DNA of 64,000 nucleotides from Leptodactylus fallax (taxonomy: Eukaryota; Chordata; Amphibia; Anura; Leptodactylidae), in contig CAMRHE010000068.1 in NCBI GenBank assembly GCA_947044405.1, forward strand, positions 2,448,501 to 2,512,500. Direction: 5' to 3'. The notes beneath the pieces were generated by a model. It was not told the DNA's origin, did not search any database, and was given only the letters and a program-made list of their open reading frames with translations. The position numbers and the translations under genes are program-made. Of this stretch, positions 41,783 to 59,330 are shown piece after piece (the first letter of the stretch is position 1; every line of letters starts with the position of its first letter).

Positions 41783-43389
41783 TACAGACCAAAAGTTTGG
41801 ACACACCTTCTCATTCCAAGAGTTTTCTGTATTTTCATGACTATAAAAATTGTAGATTCACACTGAAGGCATCAAAACTATGAATTAACACATGTGGAAT
41901 TATATACTTAACAAAAAAGTGTGAAACAACTGAAAATATGTCTTATATTCTAGGTTCTTCAAAGTAGCCACCTTTTGCTTTGATTACTGCTTTGCACACT
42001 CTTGGCATTCTCTTGAGCTTCAAGAGGTAGTCACCTGAAATGGTTTTCACTTCACAGGTGTGCCCTGTCAGGTTTAATAAGTGGGATTTCTTGCCTTATA
42101 AATGGGGTTGGGACCATCAGTTGTGTTGTTCAGAAGTCAGGCGGATACACAGCTGATAGTCCTACTGAATGGAGTGTTAGAATTTGTATTATGGCAAGAA
42201 AAAAGCAGCTAAGTAAAGAAAACCGAGTGGCCATCATTACTTTAAGAAATGAAGGTCAGTCAGTCCGAAAAATTGGGAAAACTTTGAAAGTGTCCCCAAG
42301 TGCAGTGGCCAAAACCATCAAGTGCTACAAAGAAACTGGCTCACATGAGGACCGCCCCAGGAAAGGAAGACCAAGAGTCACCTCTGCTGCGGAGGATAAG
42401 TTCATCCGAGTCACCAGCCTCAGAAATCGCAGGTTAACAGCAGCTCAGATTAGAGACCAGGTCAATGCCACACAGAGTTCTAGCAGCAGAGACATCTCTA
42501 CAACAACTGTTAAGAGGAGACTGTGTGCAGCAGGCCTTCATGGTAAAATAGCTGCTAGGAAACCACTGCTAAGGACAGGCAACAAGCACAAGAAGAACAC
42601 AAGGAATGGACATTAGACCTGTGGAAATCTGTGCTTTGGTCTGATGAGTCCAAATTTGAGATCTTTGGTTCCAACCACCGTGTCTTTGTGCGACACAGAA
42701 AAGGTGAACGAATAGACTCTACATGCCTGGTTCCCACCGTGAAGCATGGAGGAGGAGGTGTGATGGTGTGGGGGGGCTTTGCTGGTGACACGGTTGGGGA
42801 TTTATTCAAAATTGAAGGAATACTGAACCAGCATGGTTACCACAGCATCTTGCAGCGGCATGCTATTCCATCCGGTTTGTGTTTAGTTGGACCATCATTT
42901 ATTTTTCAACGGACAATGACCCCAAACACACCTCCAGACTGTGTAAGGGCTATCTGACCAAGAAGGAGAGTGATGGGGTGCTACGCCAGATGACCTGGCC
43001 TCCACAGTCACCAGACCTGAACCCAATCCAGATGGTTTGGGGTGAGCTGGACCGCAGAGTGAAGGCAAAAGGGCCAACAAGTGCTAAGCATCTCTGGGAA
43101 CTCCTTCAAGACTGTTGGAAGACCATTTCAGGTGACTACCTCTTGAAGCTCATCAAGAGAATGCCAAGAGTGTGCAAAGCAGTAATCAAAGCAAAAGGTG
43201 GCTACTTTGAAGAACCTAGAATATAAGACATATTTTCAGTTGTTTCACACTTTTTTGTTAAGTATATAATTCCACATGTGTTAATTCATAGTTTTGATGC
43301 CTTCAGTGTGAATCTACAATTTTTATAGTCATGAAAATACAGAAAACTCTTGGAATGAGAAGGTGTGTCCAAACTTTTGGTCTGTACTG
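41780..43389 (+). mobile_element. Long-TIR Tc1-like transposon next to TMEM9B
   Basis: 1610-bp element with TA at both ends (41778-41779, 43390-43391). Terminal repeats of roughly 200 bp start CAGTACAGACCAAAAGTTTG and share the internal block AACACATGTGGAATTATATA. It inserted into an (AT)n microsatellite. Its right end is about 240 bp upstream of the TMEM9B ATG. Confidence 0.92.
42191..43226 (+). pseudogene. Tc1-like transposase with two frameshifts
   Basis: The N-terminal half (42191 to about 42590) starts MARKKQLSKENRVAIITLRN, with paired helix-turn-helix motifs and the GRPR linker. A frameshift near 42590 leads to the frame carrying WSDESKFEIF (first Asp) and HGGGGVMVWGGF. A second near 42880-42900 leads to DNDPKHT and NPIQMVWGELD, where the usual NPIE reads NPIQ. 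It ends GGYFEEPRI, TAA near 43224. Only minor lesions break it, suggesting fairly recent activity. Confidence 0.88.
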
Positions 43390-43439
43390 TATGTATATAT
43401 ATATCTATGAATATAAACGAGTAAGAATAAAGTACGTTT

Positions 43440-43630
43440 ATGGCTGCAGTGCCGGGGGGCGGCCGCCAGGTGTCAGAATTTCCCACTGCAGATCAAAGGC
43501 GGGAGCGGAACTTTTCTTCTGGGCTCCACCGGGAAGAATATAGCGGTGCCCACAGATCCGGAAGTGGGGCAGAGCGAGTTGTTTGGGAGTCAGCTGACTG
43601 CGGGGTCGGTGCTGCCGGGAATTATACATG
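43440..43630 (+). promoter_or_regulatory. TMEM9B CpG-rich promoter with ETS site
   Basis: A short CpG-rich stretch directly upstream of the TMEM9B start, with no TATA box. CCGGAAGTG at 43558-43566 is a strong ETS-family site about 65 bp before the ATG, typical of housekeeping promoters. A Tc1 element ends at 43389, so the whole proximal promoter is squeezed between the transposon and the gene. The start site was not determined. Confidence 0.55.
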
Positions 43631-49423
<5,793 letters not shown>

Positions 49424-49562
49424 TCGCAGGGCAGACGTAGTTCTGATTCCTGCTTACGTCTCATCTTCGCGGAGCTGCCCTACTCCCCAGGAATGTGCAG
49501 GATCTCCTGTGACGTGCCGATTCTTGGGTAGTGACCACTTTGTATATACAGATGTTCCTAAT

Positions 49563-49568
49563 AATAAA
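49563..49568 (+). terminator. TMEM9B poly(A) signal AATAAA
   Basis: Canonical AATAAA 140 bp after the TMEM9B stop codon. A second AATAAA near 49789 could give a longer 3' end. Confidence 0.65.
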
Positions 49569-50374
49569 ATGGTTAATATATTGTGTCGCCGCCGCTGCGG
49601 ACGTGATCACGTGTTCATCTTCCTGCATCAATCGATTCTTGTCGCTGTGATTTTTGCATCTTTGTTAATTGAAGGACTTAGATCTCATCCCTGTCACCTG
49701 CCCTGAGACTGTCTGGCCGCTGCCTACGCGCTCCTCGCATGATGGACCATTCCTCCTGGATGATACGCCGCAGGCTGAAAACCCTGTGCAATAAATGTAA
49801 TGATCTGCAGGATTGCCATCGCTCAGCAGACCAGAGATCATTGCTTGTAGAGCTCTGCTGTGCTGCATTGTAGGAGAAGTAGTGTATATAGGAAAAAAAA
49901 GTGCAGCAGGGCACAGTATATACATCTATATATCACCTGTGCATGTCCTCATGTGTCTGCAGGAGCAGAGAACGGACATGAGACTTCTTGTGAATACAGT
50001 TTGACATTTTCTCTAAACTGGAAGGGTTAATGTGGCTCTTTTTTTGGGGGGGGGGGGGTTCTGTAATCCACTGTAGGAGGTCACATCGCTGTATTGTGGT
50101 TAGTTATACGCCGACTGTAGTATACGGGTTTCTCACCTGCCATGTATATGGGAAAATGAACCATCCTGCAGCTTTCTAATAGACTTTGTGTTTTAATCCC
50201 AACTTTTAAGATCTCTGCTTGCTGTGAATGGAAACATCTTGACGTCGCTCCGAGTCTGAAAACCGACCCTGAACTAATACTTCTCAAAGCTGGGGGGTTT
50301 GTTACAATGTTTCTAGTTTAGACAGTGGTCTGGGAAATGAGGAAAAATCCCAGTCCGGTCTTGGATACAAGGCT

Positions 50375-50570
50375 ACGGCTGAGGTCACACGTTGTGGTTT
50401 TGTTGCAGATTTTGCTGCGTTTTTTGAGTGGAAATATAAAAGAAGCGCTTATATTCCCTTCTGCCGAATCCACTTCTGGCTTTGGCTCAAAAAACATCAG
50501 CAAAATCTGCAACAAAAAAAAAAAAAACAACTTTTCTGCAACTGGTGGCCTCAGAGTAAGGCTGGATTCA
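50375..50570. mobile_element. Foldback MITE
   Basis: Long imperfect hairpin: GTTGCAGATTTTGCTGCGTT with TTTTGAG on the left, CTCAAAAAACATCAGCAAAA with TCTGCAAC on the right, and outer GGCTGAGGTCACA against TGGCCTCAGAG. Non-coding. A clear target duplication was not identified. Confidence 0.65.
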
Positions 50571-51920
50571 CACTTGGCATGTTGTTGCCAAATTTCAGTT
50601 AGTCTGCTACATAACATTGTACAATATTAAACCCCATTCACATGAGAAACCGTCCACACCCTGCCGTCTGTCTCTCGTAGCAGGATTTCATTTACTGCAA
50701 TGCTGTGAAAAACCGCAGCTCAATTCTGCGCCAAAACTGGTGAAGAAATTCACATTTTTAGCCCAAAAACACTATGAAAATATTATGCTGTGTGTGCACA
50801 TACCTTGTACCTACACCGATACATTGTTACAAGCTACTCAGCTCTGTGAGGAAGATCTCTGCATGCTTGTTACAGTGTACCGGTGCAGGAAATCGTATGT
50901 GAGAAAATCACAAGGCCTCCTACCCTTGACTCCAGGGTGATAGATCTCACCTACACTAATACATTGTAACAAACCGTCAGCTATAAAGATCTTTAAAATT
51001 GTGAATTGAAGAATAGTTGCAGAATATGTCATTCTATAAGGATGGGACTGGCCGCTGGCCCTTTCATTTCTTGACTGGAATATATAACTGAGATCTAATT
51101 AAGGGGACGGGCTGGAAGTTAACCCCCGAGTATTACTAGAGTTATGTGGAGGCCTGTGGATTAAGTCTCATTGGTCACTATTGTATTTACAGTCGGTATT
51201 ATGCGCGGATACACAGGAGCAGATCCTATCAGAGGAAAGCGACAAAACTCTCCTAAAGTATATAGCGCTAAACTAGTCATGTGACTGCCCCCCGAAGTGG
51301 AACGGAGACACAGTGACCCCTACAAAAACCAAAGGGCGACTTGGAGATCCTTCTGATTGATACAAAGTATCTGTGAATGGGTGGGAGGTTACGGGGTCCC
51401 CACTCCACCAGTTTTGTGTTCCTAGAGTTGCTCCCCAGCCCTTGTGCTCTGACAGCTGGAGAGCTACTGGGAACACTGACCACTGACAATAGAGGGCAAC
51501 CTCCATTTTGTACTGAATTCTGTCTGGAATTTCTCGATGTTCAGAGATTTGTATGCCGAAATTAATAAACACTGAGTTATTCCCCGATTTATGAGTCGTG
51601 TTGGATTCTTCTGCGGCGATGCCTTTGTATTGCAGGCTGCGTTTAGTGATGTCACTGAATGACAAACCCAAAGTAACTAATCCAACACAAACCATTGTAC
51701 CCTTCATGTCTGATACTGAGCACATTGCGTAACATCCACAGTGCAGAAGAAGAAGTAAGTGAACCCCAATCATTTCTCTAAGAGAGTCATGCAAAAGGTG
51801 TTTAAATGAAAACGATGGAAAGCGTGGTTGTCACTGGTTCTTTGTCCATGAAATAAAGGCACACAAAGCCTGGTGACTGACAAATCTGTTCTTCATAAAG
51901 ATTGCTTAGCGTAAACCATG

Positions 51921-52200
51921 CCTTAAAGAGGACCTTTCATGTCCTCCTGTATGTGCGGTTTTATACACCGCTAGAAAGCCAACTGAATTCATTGCACTGT
52001 TGACTTTCCCGTTATGTACCCCGGGGCTGGAGATATCAGTGCTGTTAATTTCGGCCCTGATATCTCCCCACTGTCAGAAGGGCGTTCCTCACAACCTAGC
52101 GTCATCGCTGAGCTGTGAGGAACGCCCCCCAGTCTATGCACGAGTACCTGCTCCATATTTTGTGGCTCTTCACTACGGCCCAGACTAACATGCAAAAACT
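51921..52200. repeat. Probable dispersed repeat with internal hairpin
   Basis: Starts AAAGAGGACCTTTCATGTCC, typical in form of frog foldback elements. The perfect 13-bp arms GGCGTTCCTCACA (52081-52093) and TGTGAGGAACGCC (52114-52126) form a hairpin. Family not identified. Confidence 0.5.
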
Positions 52201-53118
52201 ACAGCAGTGTATGGGCCCATAATTGCGAATAAAAACTACAGTTTTGTGCATGGAGCCTAAGATGGCGTTATAGAAACATACGACGTTGCACAATCACATT
52301 GCAGAAACAGTCCCAGCAAAGTGAATGAGATTTGATTTGATCTCATCCACACACTGCAGAAGAAAATGCAAAATCTTGGAAAAATGTAGCATGTTAATTT
52401 TTCCATCAAAAAGGCAACATTTTCCCCATAGACGTAGCAAAAATGCTACGTCATTACGCAAACATGTTCTCCTAAATGCTTAGTCACTTTACAGACCTGT
52501 AGTTCCTTCTGGATCAGAAAAGGTTCTGCTGCTTTGCATTCTGGTCGATGCAGTCTTAATATGAAGCTTTATACAATAGGCAGGACCCAAAATCGGAAAC
52601 ATTCAGTCAATATCAGAGGCTAATGGTAGGGAACATCCATAGGGAATGGTGCAGCAGACAACCACAGTCTGTACTGCAAAGGACCACCTATGTAACCATC
52701 CAGGGATATGGCCACCATGTATTCACTGTAAAGCCGCAGGAAAAAGCGTGCCAGCACAGACGTTACATATTGTCCCATAAACACAGATCTTGTTGGGGCC
52801 GCAGCCATCTCTGATTTCCCTGTTTGTTTAGTGGAATTACGAGCGATAATTCCGGCACTGCTTCATGTATACACAACTCTGGGTATTGTCCTCGGCACTA
52901 TAAATGTCTGGAGGCTCCATAATGTGAGTACAGGAGAGTGGTCCGCCAACGGCGAGGTAAGATGTGCACCATAATACCATAGCAGGCTGAATAATGGGAA
53001 TGGATAGTGCACGTTATAATAGAGGAGACTGTATGGTTCTGTAAACGTCAGCTACATATATAAGGCGAGATCCATCACAGGACAAAAACCATCAGCACCC
53101 AATATACTCCAGTGGTCA

Positions 53119-54300
53119 GTATAATACAGGATGTAACTCAGGATCAGTACAGGATAAGTAATGTAATGTATGTACACAGTGACTGCACCAGCAGAATAGT
53201 GAGCGCAGCTCTGGAGTATAATACAGGATGTAAATCAGGATCAGTACAGGATAAGTAATATAATGTATGTACACAATGACTGCACCAGCAGAATAGTGAG
53301 TGCAGCTCTGGAGTATAATACAGGATGTAACTCCGGATCAGTACAGGATAAGTAATGTAATGTATGTACACAGTGACTGCACCAGCAGAATAGTGAGTGC
53401 AGCTCTGGAGTATAATACAGGATGTAACTCAGGATCAGTACAGGATAAGTAATGTAATGTATGTACACAGTGAATGCACCAGCAGAATAGTGAGTGCAGC
53501 TCTGGAGTATAATACAGGATGTAACTCAGGATCAGTACAGGATAAGTAATGTAATGTATGTACACAGTGACTGCACCAGCAGAATAGTGAGCGCAGCTCT
53601 GGAGTATAATACAGGATGTAACTCCGGATCAGTACAGGATAAGTAATGTAATGTATGTACACAGTGACTGCACCAGCAGAATAGTGAGTGCAGCTCTGGA
53701 GTATAATACAGGATGTAACTCAGGATCAATACAGGATAAGTAATGTAATGTATGTACACAGTGACTGTACCAGCAGAATAGTGAGCACAGCTCTGGAGTA
53801 TAATACAGGATGTAACTCCGGATCAGTACAGGATAAGTAATGTAATGTATGTACACAGTGACTGCACCAGCAGAATAGTGAGTGCAGCTCTGGAGTATAA
53901 TACAGGATGTAACTCAGGATCAGTACAGGATAAGTAATGTAATGTATGTACACAGTGACTGCACCAGCAGAATAGTGAGTGCAGCTCTGGAGTATAATAC
54001 AGGATGTAACTCAGGATCAATACAGGATAAGTAATGTAATGTATGTACACAGTGACTGTACCAGCAGAATAGTGAGTGCAGCTCTGGAGTATAATACAGG
54101 ATGTAAGTCAGGATCAGTACAGGATAAGTAATGTAATGTATGTACACAGTGACTGTACCAGCAGAATAGTGAGTGCAGCTCTGGAGTATAATACAGGATG
54201 TAACTCCGGATCAGTACAGGATAAGTAATGTAATGTATGTACACAGTGACTGCACCAGCAGAGTAGTGAATGCAGCTCTGGAGTATAATACAGGATGTAA
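53119..54300. repeat. 97-bp minisatellite, array 3, upstream of ASCL3
   Basis: About twelve units of the 97-bp repeat, same orientation as the other two arrays. A further decayed single unit lies at about 54641-54690, beyond a ~340-bp spacer of unique sequence and next to the ASCL3 exon. Confidence 0.95.
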
Positions 54301-54640
54301 CTCAGGATGTAACATGGGGCAAATTTAATAACACTTTATTAGTTGAAGACGTATTAAAAAAACAGCCAGACTGGCGCAGAGATCGAGACATTTATGAAGA
54401 GGCTGGAGTAGATTTTCGTTGTAACATTGTAACTGGCGTGAGTTGTAATAAATTTGTTGGACTGAGCCGTGGATGCCTCATCTCACCCCGATCCCCACCC
54501 ACATCCGTACAATCTGGCAGGTGTATCACAGATTGGGACTTGTGGAGCAAGTATGGACCAGGAAAGGGCCAAAAGTGCGTCTCAGTATCATCCTTCTATG
54601 CCACTTTTCTGGCATGATGAATTTGCTCCAATGACTCCAC
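54301..54640. other. Spacer between 97-bp array 3 and its outlying unit
   Basis: Unique sequence that interrupts the repeat upstream of ASCL3. The open frame here is short and has no recognisable product. It may be an inserted element or an old promoter segment. Confidence 0.4.
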
Positions 54641-54690
54641 GAGCAGACTAGTGAGTGCGGCTCCGGAGTATAATACAGGATAAGTAATGT
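54641..54690. repeat. Isolated decayed 97-bp unit next to ASCL3
   Basis: About 50 bp matching half a unit (GAGCAGACTAGTGAGTGCGG, then GGAGTATAATACAGGATAAG). It ends about 50 bp before the ASCL3 acceptor-like site. Confidence 0.75.
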
Positions 54691-54755
54691 ATTCTCCCTC
54701 CTACCTATGTCCTTTATAATAACAATGTTATAATTCTTCAGGTTTTGGCAGAACA

Positions 54756-55319
54756 ATGAGCCACAATCCATACAGTTCACGGGAGAGGACGACTCTTGTT
54801 GGGGACGTATTAACCCCATCCTCCCTGTCGCTGCCCCCATTCTGTGTGGATCCATCTATGATGTTCCATTTGCCCTCTGAGATGTACCAGTTGCACCGTT
54901 GTCAGGACATGACCCTTTTCTCCTATGTAGAGACCCCAGGGTTAGAGCATTACTACAGCAGCCTGTACGGCCTCCCTGCCCAACCTCCTGGTCAGCAGTA
55001 TGACAATGGTGACAATTATTATGGACCATCATACGTCCGTAAGAGGAATGAAAGGGAGAGGCAGAGGGTGAAGTGTGTGAACGAAGGCTACGTCAGACTC
55101 CGGAAGCATCTACCCCAAGAATATTCGGAAAAACGACTGAGCAAAGTGCAGACCCTGAGAGCAGCCATAAAATATATCAGTCATCTGCAAGACGTCCTCT
55201 GCTGGGAGAGCAAAGAGGATTCCGGGGAGACCACTGAACAGTATGAAACCAACCAAAGATATGGACGAGGCAGAGAAATTTTAACCACCCAACTTGAAAT
55301 GGCTGATAACAGAGAGTAA
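54756..55319 (+). CDS. ASCL3: ASCL3, single coding exon, 187 aa bHLH factor
   Basis: Achaete-scute family bHLH transcription factor. ASCL3 (Sgn1) marks salivary duct progenitors and ionocyte-type cells in mammals. The basic region RKRNERERQRVKC (about residues 95-107) precedes helix 1 (VNEGYVRLRKHLP), a loop with QEYSEKRLSK, and helix 2 (VQTLRAAIKYISHLQDVL, ending near residue 148). The bHLH is close to mammalian ASCL3 in residues such as CVNEGY and EKRLSKV. The N-terminus (Tyr/Pro-rich) and C-terminus are divergent. Length 187 aa against about 180 in human. An acceptor-like TTCTTCAG ends at 54741, suggesting an upstream non-coding exon. ASCL4 is a possible alternative; the position next to TMEM9B supports ASCL3. 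Confidence 0.92.
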   Translation: MSHNPYSSRERTTLVGDVLTPSSLSLPPFCVDPSMMFHLPSEMYQLHRCQDMTLFSYVETPGLEHYYSSLYGLPAQPPGQQYDNGDNYYGPSYVRKRNERERQRVKCVNEGYVRLRKHLPQEYSEKRLSKVQTLRAAIKYISHLQDVLCWESKEDSGETTEQYETNQRYGRGREILTTQLEMADNRE

Positions 55320-55910
55320 TAGGTTAGTGATGAAAGAAGCCCCACCTGTGCATAAATCCCTATTGAATTATATTGTTCATGTATGCAGCCTTAGTAAATG
55401 TATTGTCTATGCATGTGTCATCAGTTTATTACATTGGCATGTGTGTATACAAGTAATGTAGGGGGAGGGTGTAAGGTATAAACTTTTTTCTTCCTGCGAT
55501 CATAAGACCAGATATACTACCAAGCCAAGTTTATTCCTTTACAACTTCTTGACCCCCATCACAAGCAGTCAAGCATACGAGAGGGGGAGTTGTGGCGGGA
55601 AAGTCCAAGGTGCAAATGAAACCCGTCATTTCCCAGCTTTCCAAGATGTGAAAAGTGGGAGAAGGGGGCACAAGCCAGGAGCTTCGCATTACAAAAGACT
55701 GGGAATACCTTGGAACTTTGTCACACTGTTGGAGCCAGCGAAGCTGGGTGCTGGCCATCTCCATGCTTCTAGACTCCATAGAACGAGAAGGAGTCTAATT
55801 CATAAGGTTCTTCTGTTTTTCTCCTTTTTATTTTTACAACTGTTTTGCTTGTCTTGTCATCTTTTATTCATCCTGTTTGTTTAATATGTCTAGCACTGAA
55901 CCCCTTGGGT

Positions 55911-55916
55911 ATTAAA
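55911..55916 (+). terminator. Candidate ASCL3 poly(A) signal ATTAAA
   Basis: Variant hexamer about 590 bp after the ASCL3 stop. It lies inside a segment that could instead be an LTR-like repeat, so assignment to ASCL3 is uncertain. Confidence 0.25.
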
Positions 55917-56760
55917 TTGTTAAATTTAATGGTACTTTGTGTTTGCTCTATGAGCCCATTACCTTTTTAAAGTGTGTTTGTGTCTGACTATTAGACACGC
56001 ATGTACGTGCGAGTTAGGTTTCCTCTGAGCCTGGCAAGTCAGTGGTGGCGTCAGCGTGTAGGATGAGTGCAAGGTTAAGTGAGTGAGTGAGTGGAGTGAA
56101 TTGACCTTTGACAGCCGCACCCATGTCACGTGCGAGGACGGTCCGTATTTGACAAGATTGTATTCACCTGTCCTACAGTCAGCCTCTACCTGGTCTAAAA
56201 CAGGGAGTATTTACAGTATTGCCACTTATATTTCCATGAAGAGGCTCCAATCAACTCTAACCCAGTTCTGCAGAGGGTTTGTTACAAAGCATCAGTGTGA
56301 ACAATACTCTGTGCAACATCAGATCTCTCTCCTGTACTGAATGCCAGGCTGATACCTCTTATCTACACTGATACATTGTAACAACCTGACAGCTTTGTGA
56401 GCAGGACTTGGTTTGGAGAGTTTTCCAGTGTACATACTTGCACACTGATGTGGATTACTATATGTCAGCAGCAGATCGCTCCCGCCCCCCTGTACACTGG
56501 GGCCGTCCATAGGCAGTACACTGTATATGTGACACGTGTGCGCGTGTTGTGTAACGTGTGACACTGGAGCTAAATCACTCAATGAAACGCATTGTGCTGT
56601 GTGAATGGGGCGAGCACACACAGACCCCGATCCATGATCTGGGAGAATACTGGGGGGAGCTCATCATTCCTTCTAAGCCAGAAAACCGTTGCACGTTTGG
56701 CTCTTGGCCCTTTCTTTCACCGAACGTGCGCCTCAGCCCTGATCCACGCCTCGCCCGCCA

Positions 56761-56864
56761 CATTTTATATATTATTACTTTTGTCAGATTCAAGTTATTT
56801 CTGTGACCATTGTGGGTTTTTCTTTCATTAAACGAGGGGGACCAACAATTTTGTCCACGTGTGT
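56761..56864 (+). mobile_element. Terminal fragment of the same Tc1 family
   Basis: About 100 bp matching, in reverse orientation, the left terminal repeat of the element at 27224. Shared blocks: TTTTGTCAGATTCAAGTTAT, CATTAAACGAGGG and CCAACAATTTTGTCCACGT. No transposase remains. Confidence 0.8.
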
Positions 56865-58149
56865 GTACTCACAAAAGAACGCAATTACAGCTCTGAGAGG
56901 ATGGAGGGGACAGGACTGGGTTGCTACCTCCAATGTCACTGTGTTTACTTCTCAAGAAAGCTCAATCGCCAGAACAGGTTACACATTGTGACGAGTCTCA
57001 GCTGAAGAAAGGTTACAAAGGAAACAAACAAGATCAGCACACTCAGCTGCTGAGATACTCTGTGCTGCTGAGGACCCTGCTCCATCCACTATATAACCCT
57101 CAGTCTGTGACCACATGATGAGCACACTCCTCTGCTGAGATACTCTGTGCTGCTGGGGAACCTTGCTCTCAGCTTGTGACCTCCCTCTGCTGGCGGTGAG
57201 CAGTATGACATTCCTCCTACAGATGGTTGCTGCGGTCTGGGTGTGTGACTTCCTCATCCTATTACTTAGGAGACACACGCTCTCGTCACCAAGACAATGA
57301 GGATCAGTCAGTGATATGAAGACAGGGAGATTATAGGGATTGTAGTCACTCCGATGCCTGTGACTAGAGTAGTACAATCCCAGGCAACCTATAATATCCT
57401 TCTAATACTCAGAAATCACTGCCCACTAGTACACCACTCCTGATATGTAGCGCCCCCCTGAGCGTCCAGTATGCACAGAATATTGCAGCTTTACAGTTTC
57501 ATGTCAATACATCTTACAATACTGTATTATGTATTTATTTAACTTACTTGTATAGCGCCAACATATTCCGAAGCGCTTTACAGACATTGTTAATTGCCGT
57601 ACCATATAATATAATGAAAACTTAGATCTCTGCTTGCTGTCACTGACCGGACACTTTCTTATTTACAACCTTAGACTGTAATCCCCACACTAAGAATATG
57701 TTCACACTGAGTTTTTTTTGCAGGTGGATTTTGTGGCAGAATCTACCCAAAAATACGCCTGTCACCAATCCCACTCATTTCATTGAGGGCAGTCCCTGCC
57801 CTGTTGCAGGGGACATCGAGATCGGCGCACAGTACTCTGGTCCTGATGAATCCATGAATATTCATTTACACAGAATGAACTAAACTATTTGTAGTGATGA
57901 ATCAGAGCAATGTTCTGCAGATCTCTAGAGCGGTCAGTGGTGTAACAATCTGCAGAATATATCATTATGTACACTATAGCCAGGCCCAGCTCAGTAGTCA
58001 CAGATGAAGTGTCCAGGCCGGGTGTGAACAGGCTCATGTCTCTCCTATCAGATCACATTCCCAGAGGCTTCTATAGCAACCAACACAGTAACCAGGAAAC
58101 ATGAGAGCGGGTAACTAGTAAACTGTGCCTGAGCCGCCTGGAGCCTGAC

Positions 58150-59100
58150 CACATCACTGCAGGACTGGAGGTGAGGTATGGGGGGTCACTGCCGGGGGCC
58201 CAGACTGACCATATCACTGCAGGACTGGAGGTGAGGACTGGGGGGTCACTGCCGGGGGCCCAGACTGACCACATCACTGCAGGACTGGAGGTGAGGACTG
58301 GGGGGTCACTGCCGGGGGCCCAGACTGACCACATCACTGCAGGACTGGAGGTGAGGACTGGGGGGTCACTGCCGGGGGCCCAGACTGACCACATCACTGC
58401 AGGACTGGAGGTGAGGTATGGGGGGTCACTGCCGGGGGCCCAGACTGACCACATCACTGCAGGACTGGAGGTGAGGTATGGGGGGTCACTGCCGGGGGCC
58501 CAGACTGACCATATCACTGCAGGACTGGAGGTGAGGACTGGGGGGGTCACTGCCGGGGGCCCAGACTGACCACATCACTGCAGGACTGGAGGTGAGGACT
58601 GGGGGGTCACTGCCGGGGGCCCAGACTGACCACATCACTGCAGGACTGGAGGTGAGGTATGGGGGGTCACTGCCGGGGGCCCAGACTGACCACATCACTG
58701 CAGGACTGGAGGTGAGGACTGGGGGGTCACTGCCGGGGGCCCAGACTGACCACATCACTGCAGGACTGGAGGTGAGGACTGGGGGGTCACTGCCGGGGGC
58801 CCAGACTGACCACATCACTGCAGGACTGGAGGTGAGGTATGGGGGGGTCACTGCCGGGGGCCCAGACTGACCACATCACTGCAGGACTGGAGGTGAGGTA
58901 TGGGGGGTCACTGCCGGGGGCCCAGACTGACCACATCACTGCAGGACTGGAGGTGAGGACTGGGGGTCACTGCCGGGGGCCCAGACTGACCACATCACTG
59001 CAGGACTGGAGGTGAGGACTGGGGGTCACTGCCGGGGGCTAAGACAGACCATATCACTGCAGGACTGGAGGTGAGGATTAGGGGGTCACTGCCGGGGGCT
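58150..59100. repeat. 60-bp minisatellite upstream of the C11orf16 homologue
   Basis: About 15.5 units of CAGACTGACCACATCACTGC, AGGACTGGAGGTGAGGACTG, GGGGGTCACTGCCGGGGGCC. Very homogeneous. It ends about 60 bp before the start codon. Confidence 0.95.
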
Positions 59101-59163
59101 GTGCCAGCAACTGATGCTGAAGTTGCAAAGTTGAAATCTGAGGTATTAACACTCTACTCATAG

Positions 59164-59330
59164 ATGGAGCACTGCGTGCGGTCACTGTGCCTGGACCACA
59201 AATACTGCAGTGTGACCTCCCCGCTGTCTACACTCACCTGTCATAGCCTAGTTACACATCCAGAGCCTGTGTGCAGCTATACAGCAGGACACCCATGTAT
59301 GACCACTCACCATCATGCCATCCACAGCCG
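59164..59330 (+). CDS. C11orf16: C11orf16 homologue exon 1
   Basis: 167 nt from ATG, with donor GTACGT at 59331. It encodes MEHCVRSLCLDHKYCSVTSP, then a Cys/His-rich stretch. It ends with two bases of an arginine codon, completed by the first base of exon 2, which supports the junction. Confidence 0.75.

Larger units (their letters stand above)
49570..53118. other. Intergenic, TMEM9B to ASCL3
   Basis: Mostly transposon-derived. Dispersed repeat at 50205-50345 and 50800-51000; foldback MITE at 50375-50570; a Tc1-like-looking remnant at about 51600-51905; a foldback-containing repeat at 51921-52200. 52860-53110 looks unique. No gene seen. Confidence 0.45.
55320..58140. other. Intergenic, ASCL3 to C11orf16 homologue
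   Basis: Holds a possible LTR at about 55588-56035, a dispersed repeat at 56330-56420, a Tc1 end at 56761, an 87-bp tandem duplication at about 57048-57170 (GCTGAGATACTCTGTGCTGC), and a common-looking repeat core near 57540-57595 (TATAGCGCCAACATATTCCG). No gene seen. Confidence 0.45.

Noticed and set aside
51273..51794. 173-codon ORF on the - strand
   Set aside because: No homology recognised; it overlaps probable transposon-derived sequence and has no splice or promoter context.
54270..54617. 115-codon ORF upstream of ASCL3
   Set aside because: Starts inside the 97-bp repeat, shows no known domain and reads across the spacer without other support.
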